From: Tetrahymena thermophila SB210
Lineage: Eukaryota > Ciliophora > Oligohymenophorea > Hymenostomatida > Tetrahymenidae
Assembly: GCF_000189635.1 (NCBI RefSeq)
Contig: NW_002476013.1
Coordinates: forward strand, 124,001-188,000
Direction: 5' to 3'
DNA: 64,000 bases
Below are positions 1 through 13,200 of the stretch, piece after piece (positions within the stretch are counted from its first letter, which is position 1; every line of letters starts with the position of its first letter). The notes beneath the pieces were generated by a model. That model did no database searches. It was not told where the DNA came from and was given only the letters and a program-made list of their open reading frames with translations. A program made the translations under genes and the position numbers.

Positions 1-680
1 GCTTGATTTTCATTTTTAATCTGCTTTTCTTTATGTATTTTATCCAGTATTTATTAGTTATTAGGATATTACTTATTAAATATATTATTTATAAATTCTT
101 CATTAACTTCAACTAAATCAAAATCATTTTTGTTCTATTCTTTTTGCTTATTATACATCTCGAGCTCATACTATTACTTTTTTAAAAAATTCTTTTCCTT
201 TTCTGTTAGGTTTACTTCATTCCTTCTAAGTTAATTTTCTTTTGATCTTTTTTACATTTCAAAATCGCAAATTTATAAATTATCTCTCTACTAGTTTATA
301 GGAATTTGGTTTAATTCTTAATGTAATATTTATGCTAATAAATGATCATTTTCAGTTTAATTTTAATAATCATTTTACTTTTGACTATTGTATATAATAG
401 ATTCTTTTTGTGTTTAATTTGAAGTTCTCTCTGTTTGATAAAAATCATTATTTTAAGTTGTTTTAATTTGTTTCAGTTCAATAGATTCTTTTTTTTAGAA
501 ATGCTAATTTGATTTAAGATGATCTTCTTTATCTTAATTTATATCTTGGATTATTTTAAAATTCTCATTTGAGTTTCTTTTCTCAGTAATGTCCTTATCT
601 AACTATTTATCTTATTCATCTAATTCATTAAGCTACTGCTCAACATTCTTATTCTTTCTTTAGACAAAAAAATGTAGCAT
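1..680 (-). CDS. Partial Gln/Asn/Lys/Glu-rich coiled-coil-like protein
   Basis: This is the N-terminal part of an unrecognised minus-strand gene whose C-terminus lies beyond the left edge. With TAA/TAG read as Gln, the 226 codons from the ATG at 680 to position 3 contain no TGA. The protein is highly charged and rich in Q, N, K, E and D, with leucines spaced as in coiled coils. It has no membrane segment, and only its first few residues (MLHFFV) are hydrophobic. The start is uncertain because the sequence just after it, T-rich and ending CTAAAG, also resembles an intron acceptor, so the true 5' exon could lie further right. Such composition is common in ciliate structural or low-complexity proteins. 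I infer no function. Confidence 0.6.
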
Positions 681-1422
681 TTTTTATAATTTCAATTTTA
701 TTTAAAAATAGTGTTCTATTAAATTATTAATTATTATGCATACAATTATTAATAAGGTAATTTAAAATAGAAGTAAGTCTAAACACAAATTATAGCCAAC
801 AAAATATTTTAGAATATTTCATTTCAAATATATATTATTAAATGTTTAAATTATTATTATTAATTTAAAAATAAAAGTATAAAAAGTAAAGTAAGTTCAT
901 TCATTTATTAACTCAATCACTCACAAGAAATATTTATGTTTTTAGAAAATTTTAGATTTTTTGAAAATGTTCAAATTAAAAACTATTTAAAGTTGTAGAA
1001 GAGATTCAGTTTTCAATTTGTTATTATTATTTTTTGTTAAAATAACTTTAATAAATTAATCAACAGCTTTTGAAGAATTAAAATAATTTATTACTTGTTA
1101 ATATCATTTTAAATTTAATTTAGATTTTCTAAGCTAATACTAAATTCTGCTATTATTCTCTTTGATTTTATATAAATTTATTTTTTTTGTTAGAATTCTT
1201 GTGAATAAAGCTTCATGTATTTATCTTATTAAATAAATCTATCAAGTATATAAATTAATTTTGTAAGCAATTATAAAAAATAGTATATTCGTAGCTAATT
1301 ATGTAAATATTTTTCTGAATAAATAAAAACATTATAAAGAACTAATAAATTTAAATTTACTTAGAATAATAAATTAGTACGTACTTTAAAATAAAAATGA
1401 ATATTAATATTTATAAAACTTA
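681..1422. other. Intergenic AT-rich spacer
   Basis: This spacer separates the start of the left-edge gene from the 3' end of gene A. It is almost pure A/T with no open frame, hairpin or repeat that I could support. It should hold the promoter of the left-edge gene and the 3' UTR of gene A. Confidence 0.6.
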
Positions 1423-4400
1423 TCATACACTTAGATTTTATAGTATTATTTATAAATCAAATAACTTATGTAAATAATTTAAAATAGCATATTTACTTTA
1501 CCCTTGATTAGAATATTGGACTATGCTTAGTTTTACAACTGACATCATAGTTAGAATTCCTATAAAATCTATTCCTACTATCAACAAAAATGATAAAGTT
1601 TGGCTATTAGCGTAACTAGCTTCTTGTCCACTTATAATAGATAAAATTACATAATAATAAAATAATAGAAGGCAAATTAAAAATAAAGCTGATATCTTTT
1701 TACCAACAGTTTTGATTTTATGTATAAAAATTATAATGGTTACTCCTGCAACTAATATAATTGAACTTATTAAAGAGATAATTACTTTTTAATCAAGATT
1801 ATAGCTGTCATCAAATATTGTTGTTAAGCATAAAGAATGAATTATTCTAAGATAAAAAATATTAAATCTGATTGCTCTTGATATTTTTGGATCATAGGTA
1901 TAAAATATGTTAAAAAAATCATGGAATATAATTAATTTTTTGAAAAATGATTTTTTTGCTAGCTTAAACTAATTACCATTTATATTTTTTTATTAAAGAA
2001 TTTTTTCTTTTTAATCTTCTTATCCATTTTTTTAATTTTTTTCTAAAGAATTATCATTTTTCAAATTTTATTAATTTTATTCATTGAAAGCATTATTAAT
2101 TGATTATATATTTTAAGATTCTTTAGAAAATTATTATTTTTAGATTATTTCGTTGTTATTTATTTAAAAATTACTTGCTAAAGATCCTTGTTTATTGTCT
2201 ATTAATTAAATATTATTCTAAGTAGTGTAATAATTATTTTATTATATATTCAAAGATAAAAAAGTTTATGCACCTAATTTTGTTGTTGTTTCTAATGCTC
2301 CTATTTAATTTTATAATTTTTATAACTAAAGCTCATATTATTATTAAAGTTAATTAGATTGAGAGCTTAAAGTATCGATTTACTATTATTTTTCGGCTTA
2401 TTAATCATGTAGTTTATTCTAAAATTCTTCATTTTAAACTTGATCTTAATCTTACTAAATATTTTTACTATACACTTATTAATCTAAATCTATTAATTGC
2501 ATTTCATTATCTTGTTTTAATACTTCCTACTTCTCTAATTAATATTATTGATTAACATGAGATGAAAAATAAGGTGATTTATATGAAGGATGTTTTTAGT
2601 TTTTTTGTTCAATTTTTAAGTTCTGTTTAATTTATTAAATAGAATCAAAATTTTCTTATTAAAATAAATGCTACTATTTCTATTGATTTAAAGCAATATT
2701 TTCGTCTCTACTCGTGATTTTTGCATCTTTATTTGAAAGATTAGCCTCAACATTATTTTATGTATTTATTAAGTTCTAATCGATATCAATTAAAGGAGAT
2801 ATTCTATGACTTTACTAATCAAGGTATTTTCTATCAAGGCGTTACCCTATAAAAAATAAACTTATTGATAATAATGTTACACAGCTTAGTGTCCAAAAAA
2901 TTGCATATTTATAGAAATATTTAAAATTTGATATATTGTTAAAACCTTATGAACTAAAAGCAGTTTATAAATTTTTATTTTATATAATTTATTCTAAATC
3001 ATCTGTAATAGTTGTTGGAGTTTTATCTTTACAATAACAATAGAATCCATTCATTTAAGTATTATTTACCATTTGACATTTTGAAGAAGACCAAGAATTA
3101 GTTTGCTTTTAGAGGCATGTTAATTTATTTTAAGATTTGCTAACATTTTAAAATTTGTAAATGTAAGTCGAATTTTGGTTCAAACTACCATTACTTACAC
3201 TGAGAAGTCTTCTGTTACTCATATTATTTACATTTTATATTTGAGGTATTATCACTGGATTTTAAGAAATTGTAATATTTGGTTAAAATTTTACGAGTTA
3301 TTAGGTATAATTTATAAATTCAGGCGTTTGGTTATAAGGGTTTTAAGAATATGTGCTGTATGATATGCTATAAATATTAGTTGTATTTGATTGTATTTCA
3401 ACAAATTCCTAAACATACTAATAAAGGTTCTTTTCTGTAATTTATTAACAATTTAATTATATTAAATTTCCTTCAAGTTAAATACCTCCTGTATTAGGAA
3501 GAGTTATGTTAGTTAAAAAGCCACATATCTAATCTGATATGTTCATTTAACTTGGTAATAGACTATAAGAAATACTTTAGGTTGTAGAATTAAGCATCTT
3601 AAAACTGTCAACTAAATTTTATATTACTATATTGTTATTATTTAAAAGTTTATTACTTGTATCCTACATCAACACAATTTAATTTTAAAGAGTATTATTT
3701 ATATAGTTAAGTACACCTTACTATTGACTATCTTACTTGCTAATTAATGAAAATTATAGCTATGAAATAACTTTATTTGAAAATGTAGAAAGATATGATT
3801 AGTTTGGAAGAGAAATAGTTGAATTAATTATCTATGAAATTAGTAATGGTTTTCTTTGGTTTACAGAATTTAAATTATAAAGAGGGTAATTTTTAGATAT
3901 CTCTTCACCAACAAGACACAAATTCACAACTATCTATTTTATAAACTAGTTATTTACTGACTAAATTGTTTGATCTATGATGTTATTTATTTATTCCTCT
4001 CCTTGATCAAAAGGGTCTACTTTTACTTACACTGTTGAGTTAAAAACTGAAAGTTTAGAATTCATTACTTATCCCATTATAGTCAAGTTTCCTGAGGGTA
4101 AAGTTGTATTCATTAGATTTATTAATGACTAATCTTAGATTTATCTCCTAAGAATATTATTTGGAATTAAAATTTCTTGTTTAAATTCACTGTTATTTTG
4201 ATAGTAAAAGAATTAATAAGTTAAAACATTATCTGAGCTTGTGCAACCACTCATTTATAAAGTAAATATAGTTTACAAAGCTTATCCTGAAGTTGGACTA
4301 ACAGTAAATAAACAGTTAGCAGGAGGTAAGTTGATGTTAAAGCTTTTTACAGTCATACTAGGCATATAATAAGAAGGATTGTAGGCAGTGAACCTGACTT

Positions 4401-7047
4401 ATACTACAGGATTATCTTGTGTAACTGAAATAAAATAGTCCCAAATCCTAAATTTAACTTAGTAAAAATCAAATTTTATAAATCCAACTTCAATATTGTT
4501 ATACAGAACTGCTCCAGCGTATGTTATTACGTCAGAGGAAACATTACTTCCATATTGTAGAGTGACAAATATATCTTCATTAAGGTTGACTTACTGCAAT
4601 TATGATAAGTCTTAAATAGAAACAAACAATGGTGGAATGTCTATTTCTGCAATTATAGCTGTCATATTACTATAACTAGTTCTTGTGTCCTTCTATCCAA
4701 CAAAGGAGAACTATAGGGTTTGATAAGGAGTAAAAGTAGAGGCAGGAATAACAGTACTAAGACTATTCTAAGCAAGAGTTACAGTATTGTTTCTGAAGTC
4801 AAGACATTATCTATCTCCATTTGATTATGAAATTAAAGACTAACATAACCAGCTTAAGCTTATTCCTTAAGGGGCACTCGAATCTTAAATTTCTAAATCT
4901 CTAACGATACCTGTCAAATTCAAATCTTTTTTGTAATTGAATAAGCCATCCTATCCACTTATGATCTAAACAAATAGCTTAGATAATGCAGGATTGATAT
5001 TTACACTAGTCTACTATGTTATTGTTTTGTTGTTGTCTAATACTGCAGAAAGCTAAAAATTATTTAATAAATAATTTTTCTTTTTTTATTCTAAAACGAA
5101 ATTTAAAATAATAATTTTTACCTACAAATCAAAGGCCGTGTTGAATGGAATCTAATATTTTTTAACACTAACTTAAAAGCTTTATAAAGTAGTTTAAGAA
5201 AAGCTTTAGTTCAAAATAGGTAATGCCTTGGAACTAATTTAAATGTCATATGGTTCATAAAGCTAAAATGATCCGGATTAATCACATATTTAAATATAAA
5301 GTTAGAACAAAAATGATAAATCCATATACCTTTAGTTAAAAAAAAGATAATATTTTTACTTTAAAATTAAAATTTTTTTTGCAAAATAATACCTATAAAT
5401 AGGTGAGTAGGCACTCTAAATAGTTTAAATTACTATTTGTTTATACTTTTTATACATTGTAGAAAATGATAAAGTTCCATTAATGTTGACTCTCATGAAA
5501 TATTGAACAGTAGCTGTCACTTTAGTGTCAGGTGGTATTAAATATTTAGGAATAATTAAATTAGAATTAATATTATTGTTTGCAGTTTACACTATCATAT
5601 CAACCTGTTATGATGTTTGTGAATCTAAAGTAGGTTAGGTTTAAATACTCCAAATAATTGAATTAAATCCTCTGTTTGCATCATTTTATGGAATTAATTA
5701 AAAAGTAATGTCGTTACAAGTGTTTTATAGCTCATCATATTTATAATTCATTTAAAAGGGATTATTTCTTAGCTAAGTAAAGCTGAGTAAATAAAAAGTA
5801 TCAATAAGATTATTATTGTTTTAATATGAAAGAATATTGGGTAAAAATGAAATTTATTAAGTTTCAGTTATATTAGCATCTTAACCTTTTTAATTAAAAT
5901 AAAATTTAAATAAACATTATTTTAATAATTAAATATTACTTAAGGTGATAGTAATGTTAGTTTTGCTTATGCTGCAAATAGGATTTGTACCCAGCTGGCC
6001 CAAAGTTTATGTCTAAAAAATTTAACTGCATCCCAAAATATTGTTTTTCAAAGTGACTCCAAAATTAATTGTTAGAATAGGACTATCGCTTGCTAAATTG
6101 GCTTATAAGACTGCAACATTATCATTACTACATTAGTAGAAAATATTTCTATTGTCTATACCATTTTTACAAACACATGTTCCACTGGATAAGGTCATTG
6201 TTTCATAGCAGTCTAAACATATATCTTTATTTCCAAATTGGCAAGATCTACAAGTAGTAGCACATGTTTAACAATCAGATGTATATGTAGAACATTAATC
6301 GCATGTCTTCTAAACTAAATTTAATTTGTAATTGTTAGGGCACCATTAATAGCAGCTATATGATTGCAAATAATAACCTGGTTGGCAAAAACCACAGCTC
6401 TAAGCGTCTGAAGATTGAAGACTGTAGAATTATTCAAAACCTGTTTCTCTGTAAGCACCCTTACCAGCAAGAATATAAAGACCGCATATTTAACCAGGGA
6501 AATAGGCATAGTTTGAAATAGAGTATCCTAAATATATTCTATAAATACTAGATGTTTAGTGAGTTATAATCTATGTGCTTTTTAAAAAAATTGGATTAGA
6601 AGAAGGTAATTTGTAGAAAGATTGGAACTTTTATTCAGTAGAACCTACTGAAACATAGATAAAAGCCCATTTATTAACATCATCTGAAGAAAAAGTTGTA
6701 TCAAGCCAAATATTAGGGCTATTATTTTAATTTTAGTCTGAGTACAATGTATAAGAATGATTTTCTAAAGTATATCCCATAGTGTAAAAAGTTAATAATC
6801 TGTCTCCAAAGTATGTTTTATCATTCCAATGATTTGCAGGATTAGAAGTAAAATGGAAACCTACTCCCCAAATATTACTAACTAATTATATTTTAAACCA
6901 ACCGTAAATAGCAAAATCAAGCAAATTATCCCAAGAGCTATTTGTGAATTCTTACATACTTTTACCCACATCTGAATTATAGTATCCTAATAGCTATTGG
7001 GAGGTAACTACGCCTAATGTTATTAAGAAGAAAAGAAAACTTTACAT
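1423..7047 (-). CDS. Gene A: LamG/REJ/GPS polycystin-1-like membrane protein
   Basis: This 1812-aa surface protein has four exons. Introns lie at 5886-5939, 5330-5392 and 5053-5121; the ATG is at 7047 and the TGA at 1423-1425. Visible parts in order are a signal peptide (1-16), a LamG/ConA-like domain (about 20-200, with FAIYGWFKI and GFHFTSN), Cys-rich repeats (about 215-325) and a long REJ-like ectodomain to about 1240. A GPS-like motif follows (about 1245-1285: C, W-S-S-S-K-C, then C-Y-C), then a membrane segment (about 1310-1335) and a Gln/Asn-rich linker. A C-terminal membrane block (about 1620-1790) opens with an FHDFFNIFYTYDP signature like that after the first helix of polycystin-1 proteins. 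No PLAT domain is evident. By family knowledge it would be a plasma or ciliary membrane receptor; its ligand is unknown. It is the most diverged of the three tandem paralogues. Confidence 0.88.
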
Positions 7048-7295
7048 TGAATTATTTTAAGATATTATTCCTATTATTTAGTCTTTTTTATTTATTAATT
7101 TTAAATTATTTACCCTTGAATCAATTGATTTTAAATTATAATTTCTTAAAAAAGAATAGATCAATTTTCTGTATTTTTTAATAAGAATAAACCTACTTCT
7201 TCAATTAATTTTGATTTTAAGATAATCACTGATAAATAATTTTGAATCGAATGATCAAACTATTTTAATTTAATCAATCGATAAATAGTTAATAT

Positions 7296-7350
7296 AATAC
7301 CACTCATATGTACTTACATGAATTAATCTAAAGATTGATTTCATAATTAA
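7296..7350. repeat. Short dispersed repeat, copy 1 (flank of A)
   Basis: A stretch containing AATACCACTCATA, followed by ATTAAT and a GATTGATTTCATAAT-like block, recurs at about 31785-31840 as AATACCACTCATACAT...TTATTAATG...GATTCATAAT. The two copies lie 250-300 bp (A) and 130-185 bp (F) upstream of start codons of unrelated genes, and in opposite orientation relative to those genes. Confidence 0.5.
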
Positions 7351-9280
7351 TAAAATTAAATTTAAACAGGTAACTTACAAAAAAACTTTAGTCATCTTAC
7401 AAATTAAAGACTGATTTAAAAAATATAACTACTGTTTAGATAAAATTTTTTATATATTTCTTCAAATATTTCGAACTGTGATTTTATAAATGGCAATAAA
7501 TTAATAAGATGATAAATTTTTAATTTTCATTTTTTATATTTTTGAAATATATTCATTTCTTTATTTTTTAAGATCATCTAATAACAAATTAAATCAGTGT
7601 TAGTTAATAATTAAGGAGTGGAAGAATAGAAATAACAAAAAATATTTAAATACTACTAATCCTCATTATTTATTAATAAAAAATAAATATCATAAAAAAA
7701 TATATTTATATCATGTTGAAAATTTTAAGGCTTAATTTAACATAAATAATTTTTAAAATATTTAGGGTATTATAATTAAGATAAAAATTTTAAGAAAGTT
7801 AAATAAATAATATTTAAAAAATGAATCAATCAGAAAAAAAGATATCTAATTTAACAAAAAGGTGATGTAATATTATAGTTATAATATAAAAAGATAAATT
7901 TCACACTTGAACTGAAAAGTTTTAAAAACAAAAACCAAAGAAAGTTCAAGATTTCTAATTAAAAAAAGAAATATAAATATAAGTTTATTTATTTAAAATG
8001 TTGAAATATCAATATAAAACATTTTAATAGCTTAAATATCTCCATTTTTTCTTTTTTTTTTTTTACTGCTCAATATAATATATAAATAAATGTTTTATCT
8101 TGAAATAGCTAAGGCTGTACCTATTGATAAAAATTATTACAAAAAAATGTATGCATTTTTTTTAACTTAACGTTTACTTGTGGATAATCGAATAGAAAAT
8201 AAGTATATTAATTAATACAAATTTCGTCATTTAATAAAAATATAAAGGGCATTCCAAATCATTTAATTACATAAAGTGTAATAAAATAAAAAAAATATCG
8301 TTTTTATCATTTAATTAATTATGTATCATTCATTATATTTTTTTAGGTTGAATAGATATTGGTATGACTAAAATTGAATTTTATTTGATTAAGACTTAAG
8401 AATGTACATATATTTCTGTATTAATATATTTTTAACAATATATAATTAAAGAAAGCAGTATATCAAAATCCTAAAGTAAAGTTTGAGAAGAAAGAAAAAT
8501 ATAAATAATAAATATTGAATTAGATATTTAAGAATATATTAATAGTAAAATAATCTAAATAATTAGATTAGATGGTATTCTTTTATTATAATATTGTTAG
8601 ATTCATAAGTATATTCTAAGTTAATTTACTGATTACAAGAAAACGAAATATGTAATAATTTATATATATGTTATTTGGAATATAAATTTATATTTTGATT
8701 AAATATTTAACAATTAGTCTATAATAATTTAGTGAATTATTTTTGCCATATCATTATATACTTCTTATATCGTTCTGGTAATTAATTCATTTCTTCTAAT
8801 TGTTTAAAATTGTCATTAAATTATTTATTTTAAATTATATTGCTGGTGTTGTGTGAAAATATAATCTTTTATTTTGTATTTCATTCATTTTTAACTTTTT
8901 TGGTTATCGCATTTCTCTTTCATTATTTAAAAAATAAATATTAATTTTTTATATTTATAATAATTTTTCTTTTTCATATTTAATAAATTTATTTCCATAA
9001 TGGTCTAAGAATTTTGTAATTAATATATTAATATCTTTCATTGGTTTTATATTTTTTTTATCTTAATAATAACGCTTAATTAATTTTATTAACTATGATC
9101 TAAGATTATTAATGGATTAAATAAGCAGATATTAGAATAGAAATATTTAATCTAATAATTCATAAATAAGTTACACAATATTAAAATTTAATCCTAGGTA
9201 TTTATAAGTTTTATCTATTTCTATAAAATTATTTTTCTATCTAAAATATTATTATTTTAATTGTATATTAATTTAATATT

Positions 9281-9446
9281 CAGGATTACGAATGTTATAA
9301 AAGAAAAAAACAAAGAATGTTAAAACAGATATTTAATTTTTAACTCAAGTTAAATGCTTGATAAAAAAAATTTAGATTTCTTTATCAAAAAATTAAATAT
9401 TGGACAAAACATTCTTTATTTTTTTTTCTATAATATTCGAATCCTG
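9281..9446. repeat. 166-bp fold-back (palindromic) element
   Basis: The left arm at 9281-9341 starts CAGGATTACGAATGTTAT. It matches the reverse complement of the right arm at about 9387-9446, which ends ATAATATTCGAATCCTG, along almost its whole length of about 60 nt. A further 8-bp stem (9358-9365 with 9381-9388, TTGATAAA/TTTATCAA) closes a 15-nt loop after a 16-nt bulge in the left arm. There is no ORF. The shape is that of a foldback MITE or a long hairpin RNA source. No clear target-site duplication is visible beyond flanking T residues. Confidence 0.75.
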
Positions 9447-10005
9447 TTTCAAAAACTTTATTGTTTCTTTTAAATTTTATATTAATTAATAAAAAAATAA
9501 ACAAAATTATAAATTTGTTTCAAAACCTTTTTTTTTATTACATTACTTAAATTTAGACTATTTTTTCTTATTAAATACTGAAAAAAAAGAAAAATACTAT
9601 TTTAAATAAATTTAGAAGAGTTAAGTATAGATATTTTAGATATTAGTAAGTAAGATTTTTTTGTAAAATAAGAAGATGAAAATGATTTTTAATTTGAATA
9701 TGGACAAATAATGTATCACAAAAATTAAAAATTGAAAGTATTACACTGATATAATTTCTTAATCATTAAAATAAATAAAAAACATTTATATTTTTGTTTT
9801 TAGAACATATCACAGAAAAAAGTTAGAATTAACAAAAATTTTTAATAAAAAAGTTAAGGCATATAATTACAACAATAAATTATGAAAGGAAATTACTAGT
9901 GTTGATTTAACAATGAAGTTCTTGGTATTAATCAGCAATCGATCATTTCGAAAAAATACAAACTTATAATACAATAAATAAATAAATCGCTATTATGTTT
10001 ATGTA

Positions 10006-10019
10006 GCCTTGAAAAAGGC
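10006..10019. other. Small GAAA-loop hairpin in a GC pocket
   Basis: GCCTT-GAAA-AAGGC forms a perfect 5-bp stem with a GNRA-type tetraloop, in a short GC-richer patch (about 10004-10032) of otherwise A/T sequence. It lies about 245 bp downstream of the gene B stop. Significance is unknown; it may be part of a small RNA or chance. Confidence 0.3.
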
Positions 10020-10263
10020 AGACCATAGGGTACTTATACATATAATAATATATATTTATTTTGCATAAAAAATTAAAAGGCATATGCTTTTAATAAAATC
10101 ATAGATTGAGATTTATTAGCATTCAATTATTCAATAACAGGATTAGCTATTATTTAATGATATTATCAAATTTAATAAAATTAATTTATTTAATAATTTA
10201 TGAAAAATAATTATTAAAAAAATGTAATAACATACAAATTTAGATAAAAAATACGTATTTAAA

Positions 10264-13200
10264 TCAAACATTTAAATTTTATAGTAAGATCTATAAATCG
10301 AATATCTTAAAAAGAGACTTTATTAATGTCTATTTACTTTGTTCTTGCTATGAGTATAAAACTAAACTTAATTTTAAAACAGACATAAGAGTTAGAATTC
10401 CGAAAAAATCAATCCCTACTATTAACAAAAATGATAAAGTTTTAGAATTCGCTTAATTGGCTTCCTCTCCGCTAATGATAGATAAAATTATATAGTAATA
10501 AAACAAAAGAAGGCAAATTAAAAATATAGCTGATATCTTTTAACCTATTATTTTGATTTTATGTATCAGAGTTATAATTGTTACTCCTGTGACTAAAATG
10601 ATTGAGCTAATTATAGATAAAATTATTTTCTAATCTATATTATAGCTCTCATCAAAAATGGTTGTTAAGCATAAAGAGTGAATTATTCTAAGGTAAAATA
10701 TGTTAAATCTAATTGCTCTGGATAGTTTAGGATCATAGCTGTAAAATATGTTAAAAAAATCATGGAACACAATAATTCTAATTAATAACGATTTATTTGC
10801 AAGCTTCTACTTTTGATCATTCAACTATTTTTATAGTGTTTCCATTTCATTTTATTTCTCTGCTTCACTTTTTAAATTTTATTCAGAAGAATTTTAAACA
10901 CTTTTGCCTGGATTTTAAACTTTTTACTTGTTTGAATGCAGTTATTTATCACTTATCTGTAATTCTTTCGTTTATTATTAAATTTATTATTCTTTTTAAA
11001 ATTTACAATTATCATAGTCTTCAAAATTATTTTATTAATAAATTTATTTATTATTTATATTTAAATTGTTTTATGTGGTGTAATAATTATTTTATTATAT
11101 GTTTAAAGTTGAAAAAGGTTAAGCAACTATTTTTGTTATAGTCTCTAATGTTCCTATTTAGTTTTAAAATTTTTAAAGCTAAATCTCATATTACTTATCA
11201 AGTTAGCTTGATTTATTGCTTAAGCTATCTTATTATTAAATATTTTATTTTTATTAATTTCCCTATTCTTAGAACTATTTGAGTTGATTTTTTTATTAGT
11301 TTTATTATTAAAGCTACAAGTTATCTTTATTATAATCTTATTAGTTGTCTAAATTTACTATTTACATTTAATTATAAATGTTTTAAATTTCTTAATTTTC
11401 CTATTAAGATTATTAAATTAATTAAAGGTCTTGAGTATTTATAGGAGTATAAATAGGGGTTTCTTAAAAAGGAAACTACTTATTTGATTATATATTTATA
11501 TTATTAATTATTTATTATTGTGAATCAATACCTTATTATAAATATAAATATTTATTTTCCTATTATTTTAGTTAATTTAATGAAAAATTCTCATCTCTGT
11601 TTGTATTGTTTTCATTCTTGTTATCTAAATTAGTTTATATTCTTTTTTAAGGATTAATTAAGCTTTGATCATTATCAGTAGCAGGAGTAGGAGCTATTCT
11701 TTAAATAGAGTGAAAAATAAATTTTCTATCAAGGTGCTTCCCATAGAAGAATAAGCCAATTAATAATAATGTTACAGCACTCAGAGTCCAAAAAGCTGCG
11801 TATTTATAAAAATATTTAAAATTAGATATATTATCAAAACCTTATGAACTAAATGCAGTTTATAAATTTTTATTTTGTATTAACTATTCTAGATCATCAG
11901 TAATAGTTGTAGGAGTTTTATCTTTGCAATAACATTAGAACCCACTCATTTCTGTACTATTTAGTATTTAGCATTTTGAAGAAGACCATGAATTTACTTA
12001 TTTTTAGAGACACGTTAATTTATTTTATGATTTACTAACGTTAGGAAATGTGTAAATATAAGTTGAATTCTAATTTAAATTGTTGTTATTACTTATACTA
12101 AGAATTCTTCTATTACTATTTAAATATTCAATTTAAGGTATTATTACAGGATTTTTAGAAATTGTTATATTTGGCTACAATTATTATAATTATTTTGTAT
12201 AATTTTAAAATTCAGATGTTTGACTGTAAGGATTTTATGAATATGTGCTGTATGTAATGCTGTAAATATTAGTTGTCTTTGTTTAAAAACCATCTAATTT
12301 ATAAATATATTAATTAAGATTTTTTTCTGTAATTTGTTAGCAGTTTAATTCTATTAGATTTCCTTGTAGTTAAATACCTCCAGTATTAGGAAGAGTTATA
12401 TTAGCTAACAAACCACATATCTAGTCTGATATGTTCATTTAACTAGGTAATAAACTATCAGAAATACTTTGGGTTGTCGAATTAAGCATTTTAAAGCTAT
12501 CAACTAAGTTTTAAAGTACAACATTATTATTATTTAAGAGTAAGTTACCAGAATCTTACATTAACATCATTGTATTTTCTAATGTTTAATTTATATAGTT
12601 GAGTAAGTTTATTGATTAGCTATCTTATTGGCTATTTAAAGAAAGTTAAAGCTAGGAAATAACTTTATTCGAGTATGTAAACAGATATGACTACTTTGGG
12701 AGAGAGCTTGTTTAGTTAATTATCTGTGAAATCACCAAAGATTTTCTATAGTTAACAGAATTTAACTAATATACTGGATTGTTTTTAGAGATTTCTTCAC
12801 CAAGATAACAAAGATTCAAAAGCGATTATCTAGGATATTAACTGTTTTGCTGCTAAAGCGTTTAATCTATGATGTTATTTATTTATTACTCTCCTTGGTC
12901 AAAAGGAGTCACTTTAATTTCTACAGTTGAATTAAAAATTGAAAGTTTTGAATTCATAACTTATCCCATAATAGTCAAATTTCCTGACGGCAAAATTGTA
13001 TTTAGTTGATTTGCTAAAGACTAATCTTATATTTATCTCCTAAGTATGTTATTAGGAGCTAAAATTTCCTACTTAAAATCACTATTATTTTAATAGTAAA
13101 AGAATTAGTAGGTTAATGCATTATCTGAGCTTGTACATCCACTCATTTATATACTAAACTAAGTTTCTAGAGCTTTTCCAGAAGTTGGACTAACTGTGAA

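Larger units (their letters stand above)
7048..10263. other. 3.2-kb AT-rich intergenic region between genes A and B
   Basis: No gene was found here. It contains the flank of gene A, including a short repeat at 7296-7350 shared with the flank of gene F, and a 166-bp fold-back element at 9281-9446. A small GAAA-capped hairpin lies at 10006-10019. The last roughly 70 bases (10196-10263) resemble the 3' flank of gene C at 17530-17605, showing that the B/C duplication extends past the stop codons. Confidence 0.6.

Noticed and set aside
5053-5121. Treating the stopless introns of gene A as coding sequence
   Set aside because: B and C have splice-like GTA...TAG segments at the same codons. The first-intron copies are not multiples of three, and one B copy contains TGA, so they must be introns in the family.
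6896-6910. AAACCAACC resembling part of the Tetrahymena chromosome-breakage sequence
   Set aside because: Only the AAACCAACC core is present, without the remainder of the 15-bp element, and it lies inside the coding sequence of gene A where B and C keep related codons.
10797-11141. 114-codon plus-strand open stretch
   Set aside because: It is antisense to the Gln/Asn-rich linker of gene B, whose minus-strand frame is intact there. The A/T composition makes antisense frames open by chance. The same applies to 18385-18615 opposite gene C.
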